Below are positions 1 to 11,858 of a stretch of DNA of 64,000 nucleotides, in pieces. Location of the stretch: the NCBI GenBank assembly GCA_022495995.1, contig JAFEMH010001469.1:372001-436000 (forward strand), in the 5' to 3' direction. Both the position numbers and the translations under genes were made by a program. This stretch comes from Adenophora triphylla var. japonica (Eukaryota > Streptophyta > Magnoliopsida > Asterales > Campanulaceae). How positions within the stretch are numbered: position 1 is the stretch's first letter; every line of letters starts with the position of its first letter. The notes under the pieces were generated by a model. That model searched no databases. It was given only the letters and a program-made list of their open reading frames with translations, and was not told the DNA's origin.

Positions 1-34
<34 letters not shown>

Positions 35-84
35 TACATATATATATACATATATATATATACATATACATATATATATATATA
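1..84. repeat. TA-rich microsatellite
   Basis: An almost pure TA/TACA dinucleotide tract runs from the window edge to base 84. It is the target into which the first Helitron inserted: the Helitron 5' TC follows an A at 84, and more TA repeat resumes after its CTAG end at 4560. Confidence 0.9.
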
Positions 85-146
85 TCTATTATACAATACA
101 AGGGGCAAATAACTGCCTCTTATCTTTACATAAAGAGGGGCCAGGA

Positions 147-540
147 TTGAAAGTTGGAAATCTGATCCAAGGGCCCAAATCCTCCCTCCCTTCTTCAATT
201 CAACCGCCCATAACTTCCCCTACGTTTCTCCTTCTTCTCTTTCACACCTTTAATTCTCAGAAAGAATCCCCAAATCCAATTCCCAGTCGTCATCTCCAAT
301 CGATCGGATCAAATTTCGAACACAGATCCTCGCCGGCCACCTGCTCGCCACCAACAACGATCTCTCCCTCAACCAAATCCGGAGGGAGAGGGGAGGAAAA
401 GTTTTCGTGTCACCGGAATTGTGGGAGAAGTAATGGAAGGAGATGGCAGAAGGGGGATGTCCGATGGCGGAGTTGACGGCTACAGAAGAAGTTGCGGCAG
501 CAGGAAATGAAAACAAGAAGGAAGGTTAGTGATGATTGCA
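147..540 (+). pseudogene. Gene-leader-like first exon inside Helitron 1
   Basis: Sequence from about 175 is CT-rich and GC-richer than its surroundings, resembling a plant 5' UTR and first exon. A donor-like GGTTAGT occurs near 524. Three frames are partly open and no protein family is recognised. Further exon-like blocks with flanking AG/GT follow at about 646-700 (Gly/Arg-rich reading) and 771-863. I read these as captured, probably non-functional exons. A functional unknown gene cannot be excluded. Confidence 0.35.
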
Positions 541-1336
541 ACTTGATGAATTTACTGATCAAAGCATAAATTTCTTACGAAACCACTAAATTATTATCTG
601 ATTGTTTATTCTTTGACTCCTATGTTAGCTTTACCATTTCAAACAGGACATCGGGTGGTGGTAGGCGAATCAGAAGACATGTATGGCTTTATCTTTATTA
701 TTCCTTTGAAGTTGATATTGATTATTAGCATCTACAAAGCATATTTTTATAACTCTTACTAAAAACTGCAGAGCTCTGAATCAACTGGGACTTTTGGAGG
801 ACGTCAATGGAAGAGGAGGCAGCCTAAAATCACCTCCCAACGCCCTTCAAGCTTAGGACTGAGGTATGCCACATCCATTCATTTATGCAAGTTTGTTTAA
901 CATCTAAGGTTCTTGATTGTGCTTAATCTTCACATTTTAGTACACTTACTGTTTTGTTTTTTTTGTTTTTTTGAAGAAAAGAAGGTTTTACCCTTGAGAT
1001 AATGTTGTGAATAAGTAGTAACGGCTCAGCCATAGGAGGGTTGGCTTAAGCTTATAGCAACAATCTAAGTACTAGGTCTTAGAATTCATTTTTCACAAAC
1101 GAATAAAGTAGGGCTGAATTTTGTTGCTTTTCTTTCTCATCGTTACCTCTATAATGTGAGGTATATATGTAATTATGGTTTATCAGAGTGTCAATTATGG
1201 GAAATTATGCTTCTGTTTCTTGGGTGTGTTATTTATGGAAAAACTATGAGTAAATTTTCTTGAATGATCTGATTTTGTCATGCATTTTATTCATCTGATT
1301 TTGGGCAACTTTATTTTTATATTTATTTTTATTTAG

Positions 1337-1515
1337 GCTCAGATGTTCAGTGGCCATTGTCAAGTAAGATAACTGTCCTTCCTCACTTTATGTCCTTTAA
1401 GGTTGCTCAAGAAGACAAGACATCAAAGCTGGTGTCTGATGCTTCCCCATTCCTGCCTATTTCCTCTACAGATGCATTCGGTGTTACCAACATACGCCAA
1501 GCTGATGAAATTCAG
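1337..1515 (+). pseudogene. Exon-like block of unknown origin inside Helitron 1
   Basis: An open frame runs between an acceptor-like AG (after GGCTC near 1337-1342) and a GT following GAAATTCAG at 1515. It reads as a Ser/Thr/Asp-rich segment containing KVAQEDKTSKLVSDASPFLP. Composition is more gene-like than the AT-rich flanks. The family is not recognised. It may or may not belong to the same donor gene as the Clp-N exon downstream. Confidence 0.35.
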
Positions 1516-1908
1516 GTTTTTTTTTTCATCAATTCCACCGAGTTAAGAATTTGGTAGGTTGCTTTAATTTAGGTAAACTTGAGAATTGATTAACTATTTT
1601 TTAGGTAAGACAGAAGTTTGAATATTAATTGGATTGTTTAGAAGCTTCTGTTTACAAATATGGCGCCTTTGAGATCAGTGATGGTGATAAAATGATGATT
1701 TTAGTTTTGACATATGCCGAAATGTTATAAATCTTAATGATAGATCGTTGTAAATACTCCTAAAGTATTTAGCTTTTTAGGGAAAATTAAAGATTTTTTT
1801 CAGATCAAGTATTTAACTTTTCTAGATAGTTTAAATCATGGAAAAAGGATGCAACTATTCACACTCTAGAAAGCATTCAAAATGTATCAAACATAATATA
1901 CATTTATA

Positions 1909-1960
1909 CTCCCTCCGTCCCACACTTGATTCAAATTTCAATTTTACCTATTGCAGATTG
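1909..1960. repeat. Truncated Stowaway end in Helitron 1
   Basis: CTCCCTCCGTCCC after TA is the Stowaway terminal motif. No matching right end is found nearby, so only one terminus remains. Confidence 0.6.
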
Positions 1961-2148
1961 ATTGATGCCATTTTGATCTCTTTTTTGTTCCGTAATGAAA
2001 ATCATGACTATGCCACAGGAGAAAGAACCCATTTCAGTACGGAACCAAAGAAAGTTTATCTTGACAATTCCCCAAAGTAAGTTTTATCTTTCAGAATCGT
2101 TTCCATTCATGATCATTAATAGAAATGATATTTTATTTTTTTGGTCAG

Positions 2149-2265
2149 AATTAATTAGATGGTCGGCGAGAGCAATAAAGTCGATTGCATTGGCTGGAAC
2201 GGAAGCAAGGAAGCTTAAGCATACAAATTGGACTGATAGTCTTATCATGGGTATACTGGTTGTAG
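2149..2265 (+). pseudogene. Captured Clp N-domain exon (CLPT-like fragment)
   Basis: Between an acceptor (CAG ending at 2148) and a donor (GTTAG at 2266) the frame reads RWSARAIKSIAL, then EARKLKH, then MGILVVG. This matches the first Clp-N helices of the plastid accessory proteins CLPT1/CLPT2 (WSARAIKS..EARKLKYP..MGILVEG), which bind the stromal ClpPR core. The donor after ILVxG is where that family is spliced, as far as I remember. The expected next exon (the stretch leading to FFSPEHPPLT) is not visible, and the protein would be far short of about 240 residues. It therefore looks like a single captured exon. Identification is from remembered family sequence. Confidence 0.6.
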
Positions 2266-2831
2266 GTTAGTCCATTTCCCTATTTTTTGATGATCATATG
2301 ATTAAAGTTATTAATTGATTGTCAGATCATTTGGAACGATGAACGATGGTGGATTGTGCTGTAATATCCAAAATATAATGTTCAAAAATTTGGACTGATA
2401 CTCTTACCCGTGTGCCTTTGGATTCATGCAAAAGGTAGGGGATGTCACATGAAACCCCATTCCCACGATTACAATGTTCAAGAATATTGGTGGTTTCTCG
2501 GGATTCTTCCTTTCTGGGTTAAGGCCTCCTTGGATTATGAAATACGGAGAGCGACTTGGAGTTCATTCTCATGTATATCATAGATCATATCTAGCTGGTT
2601 GTTGTTGTTCACATCATCTTGAAAGTTTAAGTTTTTAAAGTTGACATCTATGTCAGTTGTTTATGTTCGCCTCATTTATTGATCGTGCTTTATCAGCTTT
2701 CACTTGCTAAGTATTTGCTTATGATTGGTACGACAGTACATCTTTACCTACATTATTATTCATGTTCTATTTTTGGCCGTCTTTATTAATGTGGTTAATT
2801 GTAGACCATATTATTGTTTCATGCCCGACAT

Positions 2832-2912
2832 CCATTTTGTTCCTGAAATCTCGGTTTCCATTTTGTTCCTGAAATCTTGGTTTCCATTTTGTTCCTGAAA
2901 TCTTGGTTTCCA
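2832..2912. repeat. 26-bp minisatellite, about 3 copies
   Basis: CCATTTTGTTCCTGAAATCT followed by (C/T)GGTTT is repeated three times head to tail with single-base changes. It lies inside Helitron 1. Confidence 0.85.
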
Positions 2913-3155
2913 TTTTGAACCGACATGACTGGGATAAACGTAGCGGTGGAAAGTGCATTGGTACATTGGGAAATCTGGCCTGATCATGGCAGGTTTGCTG
3001 AATGGATCGTAAAAAGCTTAAATTGTTTGAATGCTCTATGTTTCAACTTGACTTTAAAGTGACCAGTTCACTTGGTTGGTGGAAAGTTGAAGATGGCTAT
3101 GTTTCAACTTGACTTTAAATGCCATTTTTTTTCTTTTTTGTCCAATATGCATTAG

Positions 3156-3400
3156 GTGCATCAGTACTTCCATTTTGTATTGAAAAGCATGATGTGTTTA
3201 GGGCCACTGATTTTGGAGAATGCTGATATTTTTGAGGCATTGTGCAGGAGTTTAGAGAATCAGGAGGTGAAATGGGTTGGGGATGAAGAGTCGGGTTTAG
3301 CTACTACGGTTAGGGTGAAATGCAAAGGGAGGAAAGAGGTTGGTATCAATTCCACATTTGTTGTCGTATCCGTAATTAGTAAACTAATGAAACAGAGTGC
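3156..3400 (+). pseudogene. Exon-like ORF of unknown family in Helitron 1
   Basis: An open frame of about 80 codons includes ILENADIFEALCRSLENQEV followed by KWVGDEESGLATTVRVKCKG. Its amino-acid composition is protein-like, and a donor-like GGTAT follows GAAAGAG near 3339. I do not recognise the family. It may be another captured exon, possibly from a different donor gene than the Clp-N exon. Confidence 0.35.
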
Positions 3401-4706
3401 TTGCAGCTGACCCCGCATTTTGTTTCAACGATTACAAGGGTATTTATGGGAGTAATAAGATTAGAATGTGGATAAAAGAGTCTTTGCCTCTCTGCCACAA
3501 ACATATCCAGATATAAACATTAATGTTCCTAAATCTAAGGTCTTGAGTTATGAACTTATGTCAAGCATTTTTATGCATTAGATTAGTACAGTTCATAGTA
3601 ATGGATTATAGATCATTATGTTTGAAATCCTAAACAATGATCATCACATAAGAAGTAAGAAAGAAATTATTTTTTCTGAATGATACTTTTTATTTAATGT
3701 TATTTCAAATTTCATTCTATCTTATTGTAATAGTGTAATCAATGTGTGTTAATAATACATACTATAATTGTTTTTCCTTAAGTTTTCTTTCAGTTAATTC
3801 TTTGTTTGATTCACTTTTTCTCTTTCACCCTTACACCCTCAGATACCTGTAAGAAGGCTTAATAACCATATATTAGCAATCAATTTCTCTCCAATATCTC
3901 AATCGCAGAATAAGTCGTACATTACGTCGCATATTTTTTTAAGGATGATCAATTTATTCTGTCCCATTCTGTGCGTCTTTGGCATGTTTTTTTTTATTTT
4001 TACTCATTGATTCTGTAAGTCACTGTCATCATGTAACCTTGCACATCAGGATTTTATGAATCAATGTTTGGCTGATTATTTGTTTATATCTTTTGTTGGT
4101 TATGTGCAGTAGATTATATTCACAGTTGAAGATGTCAACGCCGGTCGAGGTTGTGAGTAATTAGGTCTGTTAATATTTATGATCGAGGTATAAATTTCCC
4201 CATTACTTTTAATTGTTAAGATTTAGCTTTCACTCTTATGAGATTTATTGTTAGAATACCAAAATTCGAGTGATATTTAGAGGTCCAGCAGAGTATACCG
4301 TCATCCTCATCAGCTTTTCCTTTGTGAAATGTCATGACTCAAGAATGCTGTATCGCTCCACCTTCAACTTCTCTCAATTGATTTGCCTTTTATAGATTAT
4401 AGTATAAAAACCCATTATCTCCATCAGAATAGATATCTGAATGTATAAATTTCTTCATGATCAAAAATAAATTTTGAAATAGTGTAAAATTATGATAAGG
4501 AAAATCTTTGATTAGGTGGGGTACTGACCCGTGCCAATGGCACGGGCTTTTGAGTACTAGTATATATATAATACAGGTTGATCGTAACCGCCTCTTAGCC
4601 TGGGTATAAGTGGTGGCTGAGATTGAATCTTGAAAATTTGATCATACGGCCTAAATTCCTTCCTCTCCTACGATCTCTTCTCCCTCTCTTGCAATTGTGA
4701 TTAATT

Positions 4707-5022
4707 TACCGCCCCACGATCTCATTCCTCCCAAAACCGTTGGTCTTACTCTCTTATTTGATCGGTTACCAAAAAACCCTCTGCTCTTCTTCCTCAGCGC
4801 AACCCTCTGTATCTCAACACGAAGAGCGGTTTTCTTTTTCCCATTCTTAATTCTACCGTTGTTTTACCGCCCCACGATCTCATTCCCCCCAAAACCGTTG
4901 GTCTTACTCTCTTATTTGACCGGTTACCAAAAAATCATCTGCTCTTCTTCCTCAACGCAACCCTCTGTATCTCAACACGAAGAGCGGTTTTCTTTTTCCC
5001 ATTCTTAATTCTACCGTTGTTT
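4707..5022 (+). repeat. Tandem duplication of a leader-like 158-bp block
   Basis: The block starting TTACCGCCCCACGATCTCAT is present twice (about 4707-4862 and 4865-5022) with few differences. It resembles the 5' leader of a captured gene. Sequence after 5040 continues as leader plus a T-rich intron beginning near the CTCAGGTACTTC at about 5164. Confidence 0.75.
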
Positions 5023-5711
5023 CATTTTGATCACAAATTAAACAGTTTCTTTTGTGGTTCTCCTCATTTAGCCGCTGCAACCGCAGCCAAATAATTGAAG
5101 ATATAGAAGACGATCTTTGTTCTTTGAATTTTTGGACTTGAAAATCAGATTTTCTCTTTAATCTCAGGTACTTCTTGAAATCGCTACAGCCATTGTCTAT
5201 AAGTTAGGGTTTCCACTTTCTTTTTCTCCCTTTTTCGATGGGATTTTGTGGGTTTGCGTTGGTATTAATTATGTATTACATAAGGTTTTTTTTTTTTGAA
5301 AGTTGTTCATAATTCTAAGAAAGGGCTTTAATCTGATTACCGACTGATGATCTATTTCTCTTTGCTGTTCATAATTCTAAGAAGGGATTTAATTTAGCTT
5401 AATTTTGATTATCTGGTGGTTTATCTATTATCTATTTTGCTAAAGCATTTTTTTTGTGAGGAAAAAAAATCTGCTTTGGTTGAGAATTGACCTGTCAGGT
5501 TTAGCCATTGACTATGTTTTGTACACTGCTTTGGTGTTAATACTTTCATAATTCCCGTTGTATTTTTTACTTATGAATGTTCCTCTTTTTCATTCTATGT
5601 GATGTATTTGTTAAAGAAGTTGGGGTTAGACGGATGATGCAGTCATACATTTAACCCATTATAAGTGTTCCAAGTGTCATTTTTACCATAAATTCGTACA
5701 TCAACCAATTA

Positions 5712-6159
5712 CTACCTCTGTTCACTATATTTATCTATATAGCAGTTTGTTCCTAATTGATTTGTTTTCTCTTTATTTCAAAATGGTCAGTAGCACTCTA
5801 TTCATAAGATCAAAAGGCTTGATTGTGTAAACTTTTTCTTCTATTACTTCTTCTGGATTCTTAAATTCATTTGAGTTTGTGTTTGAAATTTTAGTAATTA
5901 TTTGTGTTAATTGTGGGATTTGTATTTTGTCTTGATACATAATGGTTGCAGATGGGCCAAGTATGTTTCAAGATTTTTGTTTCAATTCCAGTGTACTATT
6001 TTTTCTGATATGGGGTTTACATCTTCAAACCTAGGGTAAAGTGCAACAATATGTGACGGTTTATCGATATATGAATGAAAGCTTCTTTAATGAAAGAGAA
6101 TAGCAGTTTATATTGTGATTTAACTTGCTTCGAATTGGTTTTTTTTTAGACGGAGGTAG
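5712..6159. mobile_element. Probable Stowaway-like MITE inside Helitron 2
   Basis: CTACCTCTGTTC after TA at the left and GACGGAGGTAG before TA at the right match the Stowaway inverted termini. The 448-bp length is longer than most copies here, so the pairing of the two ends is tentative. Confidence 0.4.
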
Positions 6160-6922
6160 TAATATATGTCTGTTCACTCTTCATTTCACTCTGTAATGCT
6201 AGACTTGGCAAAGTAACAGAAGAGACTTTTGTTTTACCCATAATTTGCTAGCATTTGTTGGCTTATAAAGTGTACTCTCTCCGTTCCGATTAATGTCACA
6301 CTTTTATTTATGGGCACGAGTATAAATAAAATGTGTAAGTGATGTAAACATTGATTTTGGGAATCAATGTTTTTGAAAATATGTTTGCTTTTCTTCATAA
6401 GCATTTAGTATTTCTAGATAATTTCGCTTCGGCTATCTGCTAATATCATCTCCATGCTAGGGAAATGGCAGCAGAGACGTGACAAATGGGGGAAAGGGGG
6501 TACAAGATAGAATATGGTGAGAAGGTCAAGTCAGACAAGTGGAGTATCTGTTTATTATAACTATGGGTGCGAGTTGGGTTACATAGTTAAACTGATGCTT
6601 ACTAAATATCTATTTAGTGAGGAAAACTCAAACGCATGTGTTTTAATGTGAGGTAGTAGTACATGCTAAATTGTCAAGGTTTAAGGCTAACATTAGCAAC
6701 TGAGAAAAAAAATAGTGTAATTAATCAATAAAATGCTAAGTGTGTCAAGAGATAGGGAAGATGGTGGTTGCTTGGTGAGTGTTTTTTTTTTAATTATTAT
6801 TAATATTATTGTTGTAAAAATTTACATTTTATATAGATATGATTTGAAGTTTCTTTTTCTCACTTACTTCCTCCTTTTCGTCATACTGTCCCGTGCCATT
6901 GGCACGGGTCGAAGAGTACTAG

Positions 6923-7599
6923 TATATAAATAATCGACATGAGTTTTATAATTCGATTGAAAACACAAAATTGAGTGAGTTCATGGTGCGACTGGATGTC
7001 GCAAAATATATTAATATATACATGTTGAAGAATGATTGAAAATGAAGAAGGAAGAAAAAATAAAAAGGTCAATGGATGATTTGGTGGTTAGTAGTAGTGC
7101 ATGAGCCTTCTTTATATCACAATAAATTTTCACATATTTTCGATGTGAGATTGGGATATCACAGTTAATGGAGGAGGAGATTCGGTCTTTGTGTATCTTT
7201 TTGTTACACTAAAATACTTTGAAGATGCCTATTGTTTCACTTTGGGTTTATCAGTGTTGGTCAGGTGTCAATTTAGCAAGCAAAATTATATATAAGCCTT
7301 AAGCCTTTATTTACATGATAAATGCTTTCCAATTTGGGGTGAATATTTTTGATGCACTTATTTGTTAAATAAAAAGCTGGTCAACTATCTCAATTTATCT
7401 GAAGAAGATGCTTCATGTAAAATAAAGTAAAATAAAATAAAATAAAAAATTATTTTATTTTATTTTTTCTAGAGAGATTGATTGGAGCATTACAATCACA
7501 AGCATATTCTTTCTTCAATATTCTACATGAAAAAATAAAAAAAATTACTAGAGTACATGCATGAATATATGCCATTAACTATTGTCCTGCCATCACATA
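6923..7599. other. AT-rich intergenic DNA
   Basis: No coding or transposon signature is recognised apart from short AAAATA runs at about 7428-7465. Confidence 0.5.
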
Positions 7600-7855
7600 C
7601 TCCCTCTGTCCCATAAAACATTACCCCTTTTACTATTTTGGGCGTCCCACTTTAAAGTTTCACTTTCCTAAAAAGGAAATTTTTTAATACATCTTTATTC
7701 ATGGGACCCACTTGTCATACTCACAACACTTTTCAAATTTACTATTTTCTGCACTCATTCTCTCTCCTCCCACTCACAACACCTACTTTAATAACATTAT
7801 TTCTTATTTTCCGTTTTCAACAGTAAAGGAGTAAAGTTTTGCGGGACGGAGGGAG
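7600..7855. mobile_element. Stowaway MITE
   Basis: CTCCCTCTGTCCC at the left and GGGACGGAGGGAG at the right are inverted and flanked by TA on both sides. No transposase is encoded. This is the typical Tc1/mariner-derived Stowaway layout. Confidence 0.9.
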
Positions 7856-8580
7856 TATACCGTTAACACCAAAAAATTTTCAACACCCATTTTATCATTC
7901 CACATCAGCTTTTTGCTCCTCCGCCTAATTTATCAACAGACTTTCAACTTTTACGCCATACAATGATTTTATTTATAAAAATTCAATATCTTTCCAATTC
8001 ATCATCCTATACCTCACCACTTTTATTTTATATTCTTTATTTTAATGATTAGTAAAATTAAAAAAAAATACTTCACACTTAATTAATTTTCTGTAATTGC
8101 AATCAAATACGAGAAATGACGATAATTATTATTATAAATAATAAAAATTACAATTAAGAAATTTATATTTAAAAAAGAGAGATTTTTTTTTCTGTGTCCA
8201 AATCAAATGAAACAAGTCTCTATTTATAGAGGAAAAAAATTATGAATTTTGTTGTAAAAAAATTAAAAAAAAAATTAATTTATTATAAAATAATTGAGGT
8301 AAAAAAAATCGGATTAAAAAAAACTGAAATCCAACAAGACAATCATAACCTGTCAAGTGTCCCAATAAAAAAAAAAGGATTTAAGCCAGCAGCGACGCGG
8401 CTTTGTAGACGAGTGTACCACACGCGCCATCTCCGCCCAATGAATGGATGCCACATATCTCCTCAGTCGGACCCCTCTCTTTTCATCAACATGTTGTAAT
8501 TTTACAGCACAATTTTTTTTTTTCAACACCCTATACAATGGTTTCAACACCCTCAACCCCTTACAAAAAACACCCCCTTC
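7856..8580. repeat. AT-rich MITE-like sequence related to the 50-kb Harbinger MITE
   Basis: Segments around 7954-8250 match the interior of the element at 49990-50933 (CATCATCCTATACC, ACTTTTATTTTAT, GATTAGTAAAAT, and TGTGTCCAAATCAAATGAAA followed by a GAATTTTGTTG stretch). Clear TIRs and TSDs are not found here, so it may be a damaged relative, itself hit by the Stowaway at 7600-7855. Confidence 0.5.
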
Positions 8581-8584
8581 AACT

Positions 8585-8709
8585 AGGGGGTAAATGAATC
8601 AAATCGAATCGAATATCATCGTACTCAATTTGTTTTCGTGAAAATATTCGAATATTCATATTCGTATTTGTTTATATTCGAATATAAAAATTGATTCGTA
8701 TTCGATTCG

Positions 8710-8779
<70 letters not shown>

Positions 8780-8945
8780 CCACGAATACCTGAATCAAAT
8801 ATCATGAAATATTATTCGAATTCGAATACTTATCGAATCAAAATAAAAATTTAAATTCAAATTCAAATTTTTTGAATACGATTATCGAATATCAAATTCG
8901 AATATCGAATCGAATAAAAATGATTCGATTGGATTACAACCTACC
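8585..8945. mobile_element. hAT-like low-complexity element built from a GAATCGAATAT word
   Basis: The left part reads GGGGGTAAATGAATCAAATC and the right part ends with GATTCGATTGGATTACAACC. Between them the words GAATCGAATAT/ATTCGAATAT are repeated on both strands, so the element is strongly self-complementary. A TA microsatellite occupies about 8717-8775. No ORF. The class assignment rests only on the end sequences. Confidence 0.45.
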
Positions 8946-9267
8946 TTCTGACACCCCATTTTAATTGTAGATGGCCTAACGCGCATCAAGTAGTAAGTAC
9001 GGATATTAGTAATTTAATTGCACTAGTGATTCTGGATTTGACAACACTGAAAAGGGTTGAATTAAAGTTAAACTAAATTAAGTAGGCTATAGGCTTGGAA
9101 TTCTTTTGACTACTCACAACTAAGTACTAATTAACGGATGGAAGTTGGTTCTTTACGGTGGTGGCGATAGTTGAGAAATGTAATTATTACTATAATTTTA
9201 TGAACTAAGTATTAAAAATTCTTAATAATTGTTTCTCTTTCATAAATTACTTCACTCAAAAAGCATA
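8946..9267. other. Unassigned intergenic DNA
   Basis: AT-rich sequence with no recognisable gene, TIR or tandem repeat. Confidence 0.5.
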
Positions 9268-9538
9268 CTACCTCTACCTCTATTCAATAAAAGCTTCACC
9301 AATTTTTTAAAAGGACATTTCATTAGAAGTTTTACCTTTTTTAAAGTGATAAAGAATTTTTACTATTTCACCCACTCATTATCTCCCCTATTTCACTATA
9401 ACACTCACAACACTTTTCAAATTTACTTATTTCTCCACTCATTCTTTCTCCTATTTTACTATTACACTCACAACATTTTTTCACCCTTAATTTGCTTGCC
9501 GAGCCAAAATGGTAAAGCTATTATCGAGACGGAGGGAG
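9268..9538. mobile_element. Stowaway MITE (diverged)
   Basis: CTACCTCTACCTC after TA at the left pairs with GAGACGGAGGGAG before TA at the right. The interior has the CACTCACAACACTTTTCAAA filler shared by many copies in this window. Confidence 0.75.
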
Positions 9539-9921
9539 TATTCAGCTATGAAATAATTCAATATGGGGGTAAAATTGGAATTTAAAGGCTTTGAAGTAAA
9601 AAAGGAGAAGTATTTTGAATCAACGTTTATCTTTCATAACGACATTTATATTGAAACGGAGTGAGTAGTTTATTAAAACACATTAATTTTTGTACTGAAC
9701 CTAACAATGCTTATACTACAATTGGTTTTATAAAAAATGTGTTTTTTTCTAAAATTAAAAAAAAATTATTTTTACATTGACACTTAATAATACATGCATT
9801 GACACTCTTCACACTTGCACTTTTTTATACTAACACTGACACTTTTTTATCCTACACTGTCACTATTTTTTACTGACACTTAATAATACATACACTGTCA
9901 CTCTTCACACTGGCATTTATT

Positions 9922-10411
9922 TGTTAGAACATGAATTAATAATATGTGTTATTTAATTCCATATGTTATAATCATTTAATAATGTTAAAGTATAGACCAA
10001 ATATGTAGAATTCCATTAGGTGTAAGTACCATTAAATGATGAGCATAATGGTAACTTCTCACCGCCTTCTTTACGAAAGGGTGTAGTCCCTAAATGAAGT
10101 GCCCCTTCTCTATCTATATAAAGGCTATCCATCAGCCATTTAGAGACACTTATTCATTCACTAAATTCAGTCACAAATCTTCTCTTTATTCACTAAGAAG
10201 ATCAAGTGTGGGCACTATCATTTAGAAGATCTACTCTTCCCTACTTCGAAGTACTATTTCCCTACTTCCTTCTTATACTCAAGAACAAAACTAAGAACAA
10301 TCATGGAATCACAAGGTACACGCTTCCGTCTTCTTCTTCTTCTTCATCTCCTTCTCTTCTTAATCTAGTTGTGAGTCGGTTTATGGTTAATGGATCGTTT
10401 ATGTTCCAATA
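9922..10411 (+). repeat. 5' LTR of the copia element
   Basis: Begins TGTTAGAACATGAATTAA and ends TTCCAATA, so the final CA has mutated to TA. A TATA-like TATATAAAGG lies near 10115. Differences seen against the 3' LTR: ATGAATT/ATGGATT, GATGAGC/GATGGGC, CACCGCC/CACCACC and the terminal TA/CA. Confidence 0.95.
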
Positions 10412-10413
10412 AT

Positions 10414-10425
10414 TGGTATCAGAGC
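10414..10425 (+). other. Primer binding site (tRNA-iMet type)
   Basis: TGGTATCAGAGC starts two bases after the 5' LTR and is complementary to the 3' end of plant initiator methionine tRNA, the usual primer for copia elements. Confidence 0.92.
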
Positions 10426-11858
10426 CTGCTCATATACTAGATTGAGTTTGAGTTTCTTGTAAAGCCTTATGCTTTTATTTCTTGAAAAGATTCCATGTTC
10501 ATCATGTGTTCTTGAATTATTTTCATACTCTAATTAAGATTCTAGAGTATTATGTTACTTCTAAATTATAAATTTACTCAAAAGGCTTTCAATTCTTAAT
10601 GTAAGATTATCCCATTTTGAACATAGCCACCATCATTGAATGCGTTGTGAGTTTGTTCAAATGCATAGCCACACATTTAAAAATGTGATGTGAGTATGCG
10701 GATCTACTTGCTTTGGTTGAATATTGATTCACCATTAAGTTAAGAATTGATAGTCTAATTGGGTGTTATGGCTCGTTGTTCTAGCAAAGGGCCGGCGTCT
10801 CAGGCGCGGGCTAGCCGTCATGCAGGCGGTATCGAGCATGAAAGGGGGTGCGGGCGTAGCCCCCATAGTATGGTATGCCTCTCTAATTGATTCAAACCTG
10901 TTCATAAAATGATGACTTTTCACCAATGCGGACGGTGGGCACGAGTCGTGCTATTGGGCACGAGTCGTGCCCTTTGATTCTGTAGTTTAAATGGTGACTT
11001 TTCATGTTTACGGGCATTGAGCACGAGTCGTGCCTTTTGGCACGAGTCGTGCCCTTTTGGTCATTCGTGCCCACGACTCGTTTCTAAGCTTCCAAGTCAT
11101 TATGATTAAAATCAAGCACTTCATTTCCACTCGTGCCCCATTCGTGCTCGTGGGCACGAGTCGTGCTCTGGCTGGGAAGAGAGATTTTGGGGCTATTTTG
11201 CCCAGAATTTGTGAAAATTTGTTAATAAATTATAGTATCTGGACACCAGTCGCGCTTCGGTGGTTCTTAGAGTTATCAAACTTTAGGAATGGACGGGTAG
11301 AACAAAAGGATTACTATCTTTTATTAATAAATTTCATTAATTACCTTAAGGCCCTTTTTGTTTCTGATTAATTATATCCTTAACATTTTGGATAAAATTA
11401 ACATGTTTGTTTTCCAAAGGAGACCTTGTTGATTAAATTCAAACTTTTTAAAAGATGAATGTAAATATTGATATGTGATAACATGCTTGTTTCCCAAAGG
11501 AGACCTTGTTGTTGACTAAGTATTTACATTCATGGGGTAATAATTGAACTAAACTTTTGGTCATTTTAAATGCTGTGAACCATCCCAAAGGAAGGCGGGT
11601 GTTTAAAGTGAATTGTTTATATTCTTTATTGTCGGGAAACAAGTACCTTAAACTTTAGGACACTTTTGTACTTGATCCGGCCCAAAGGAAGGCAAGTATT
11701 TAAAGTGTATTGTTTAAGCTATTTGTTTATCCTAAGATAAATCAAATTGTGAGTCAATTCGCAATCCAAAGATTAGTCTTGATGTCATATTGATTATCTT
11801 TTATTTTGATGGAATTCATTTGATATAATTAATCATTGTGTAGTTTCTTATATATGTT
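10426..11858 (+). other. Long untranslated leader of the copia element, with a palindrome array
   Basis: Non-coding stretch between PBS and gag. The 13-nt palindrome GCACGAGTCGTGC occurs exactly at 10939, 10958, 11021, 11040 and 11154, with partial inverted versions near 11063-11080 and 11130-11150. A GC-rich patch lies at 10775-10870. Two further direct-repeat pairs occur: CAAAGGAGACCTTGTTG near 11417 and 11497, and CCCAAAGGAAGGC near 11584 and 11682. Confidence 0.85.

Larger units (their letters stand above)
85..4560 (+). mobile_element. Non-autonomous Helitron with captured gene pieces (copy 1)
   Basis: The 5' end is TC (TCTATTATACAATACA) after an A. The 3' end has a perfect 8-bp hairpin, CCCGTGCC (4528-4535), loop AAT, GGCACGGG (4539-4546), then 14 nt ending in CTAG at 4557-4560, followed by T. 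TC start, 3' hairpin, CTRR terminus and insertion between A and T are the defining Helitron hallmarks. No Rep/helicase ORF is present, so the copy is non-autonomous. The interior has splice-site-flanked exon-like blocks on the plus strand, including a Clp-N exon, which suggests gene capture. The 5' boundary lies in a TA tract and is less certain than the 3' one. Confidence 0.75.
4567..6922 (+). mobile_element. Non-autonomous Helitron (copy 2), head-to-tail with copy 1
   Basis: The 3' end has the same architecture as copy 1: CCCGTGCC (6890-6897), loop ATT, GGCACGGG (6901-6908), then 14 nt ending GAGTACTAG at 6922, followed by T. The 5' part (TATATAATACAGG then CCGCCTCTTA) parallels copy 1 (TCTATTATACAATACAAG then CTGCCTCTTA), but the diagnostic TC appears changed to TA. 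The interior holds a leader-like CT-rich region and an intron-like T-rich region, with no helicase gene. The copy lies directly after copy 1, in tandem. Confidence 0.7.

Noticed and set aside
10939..11166. GGCACGAG as possible cDNA-library adaptor contamination
   Set aside because: The motif extends to a 13-nt palindrome, occurs five times inside a correctly bounded retrotransposon, and has divergent copies, so cloning adaptors are an unlikely source.
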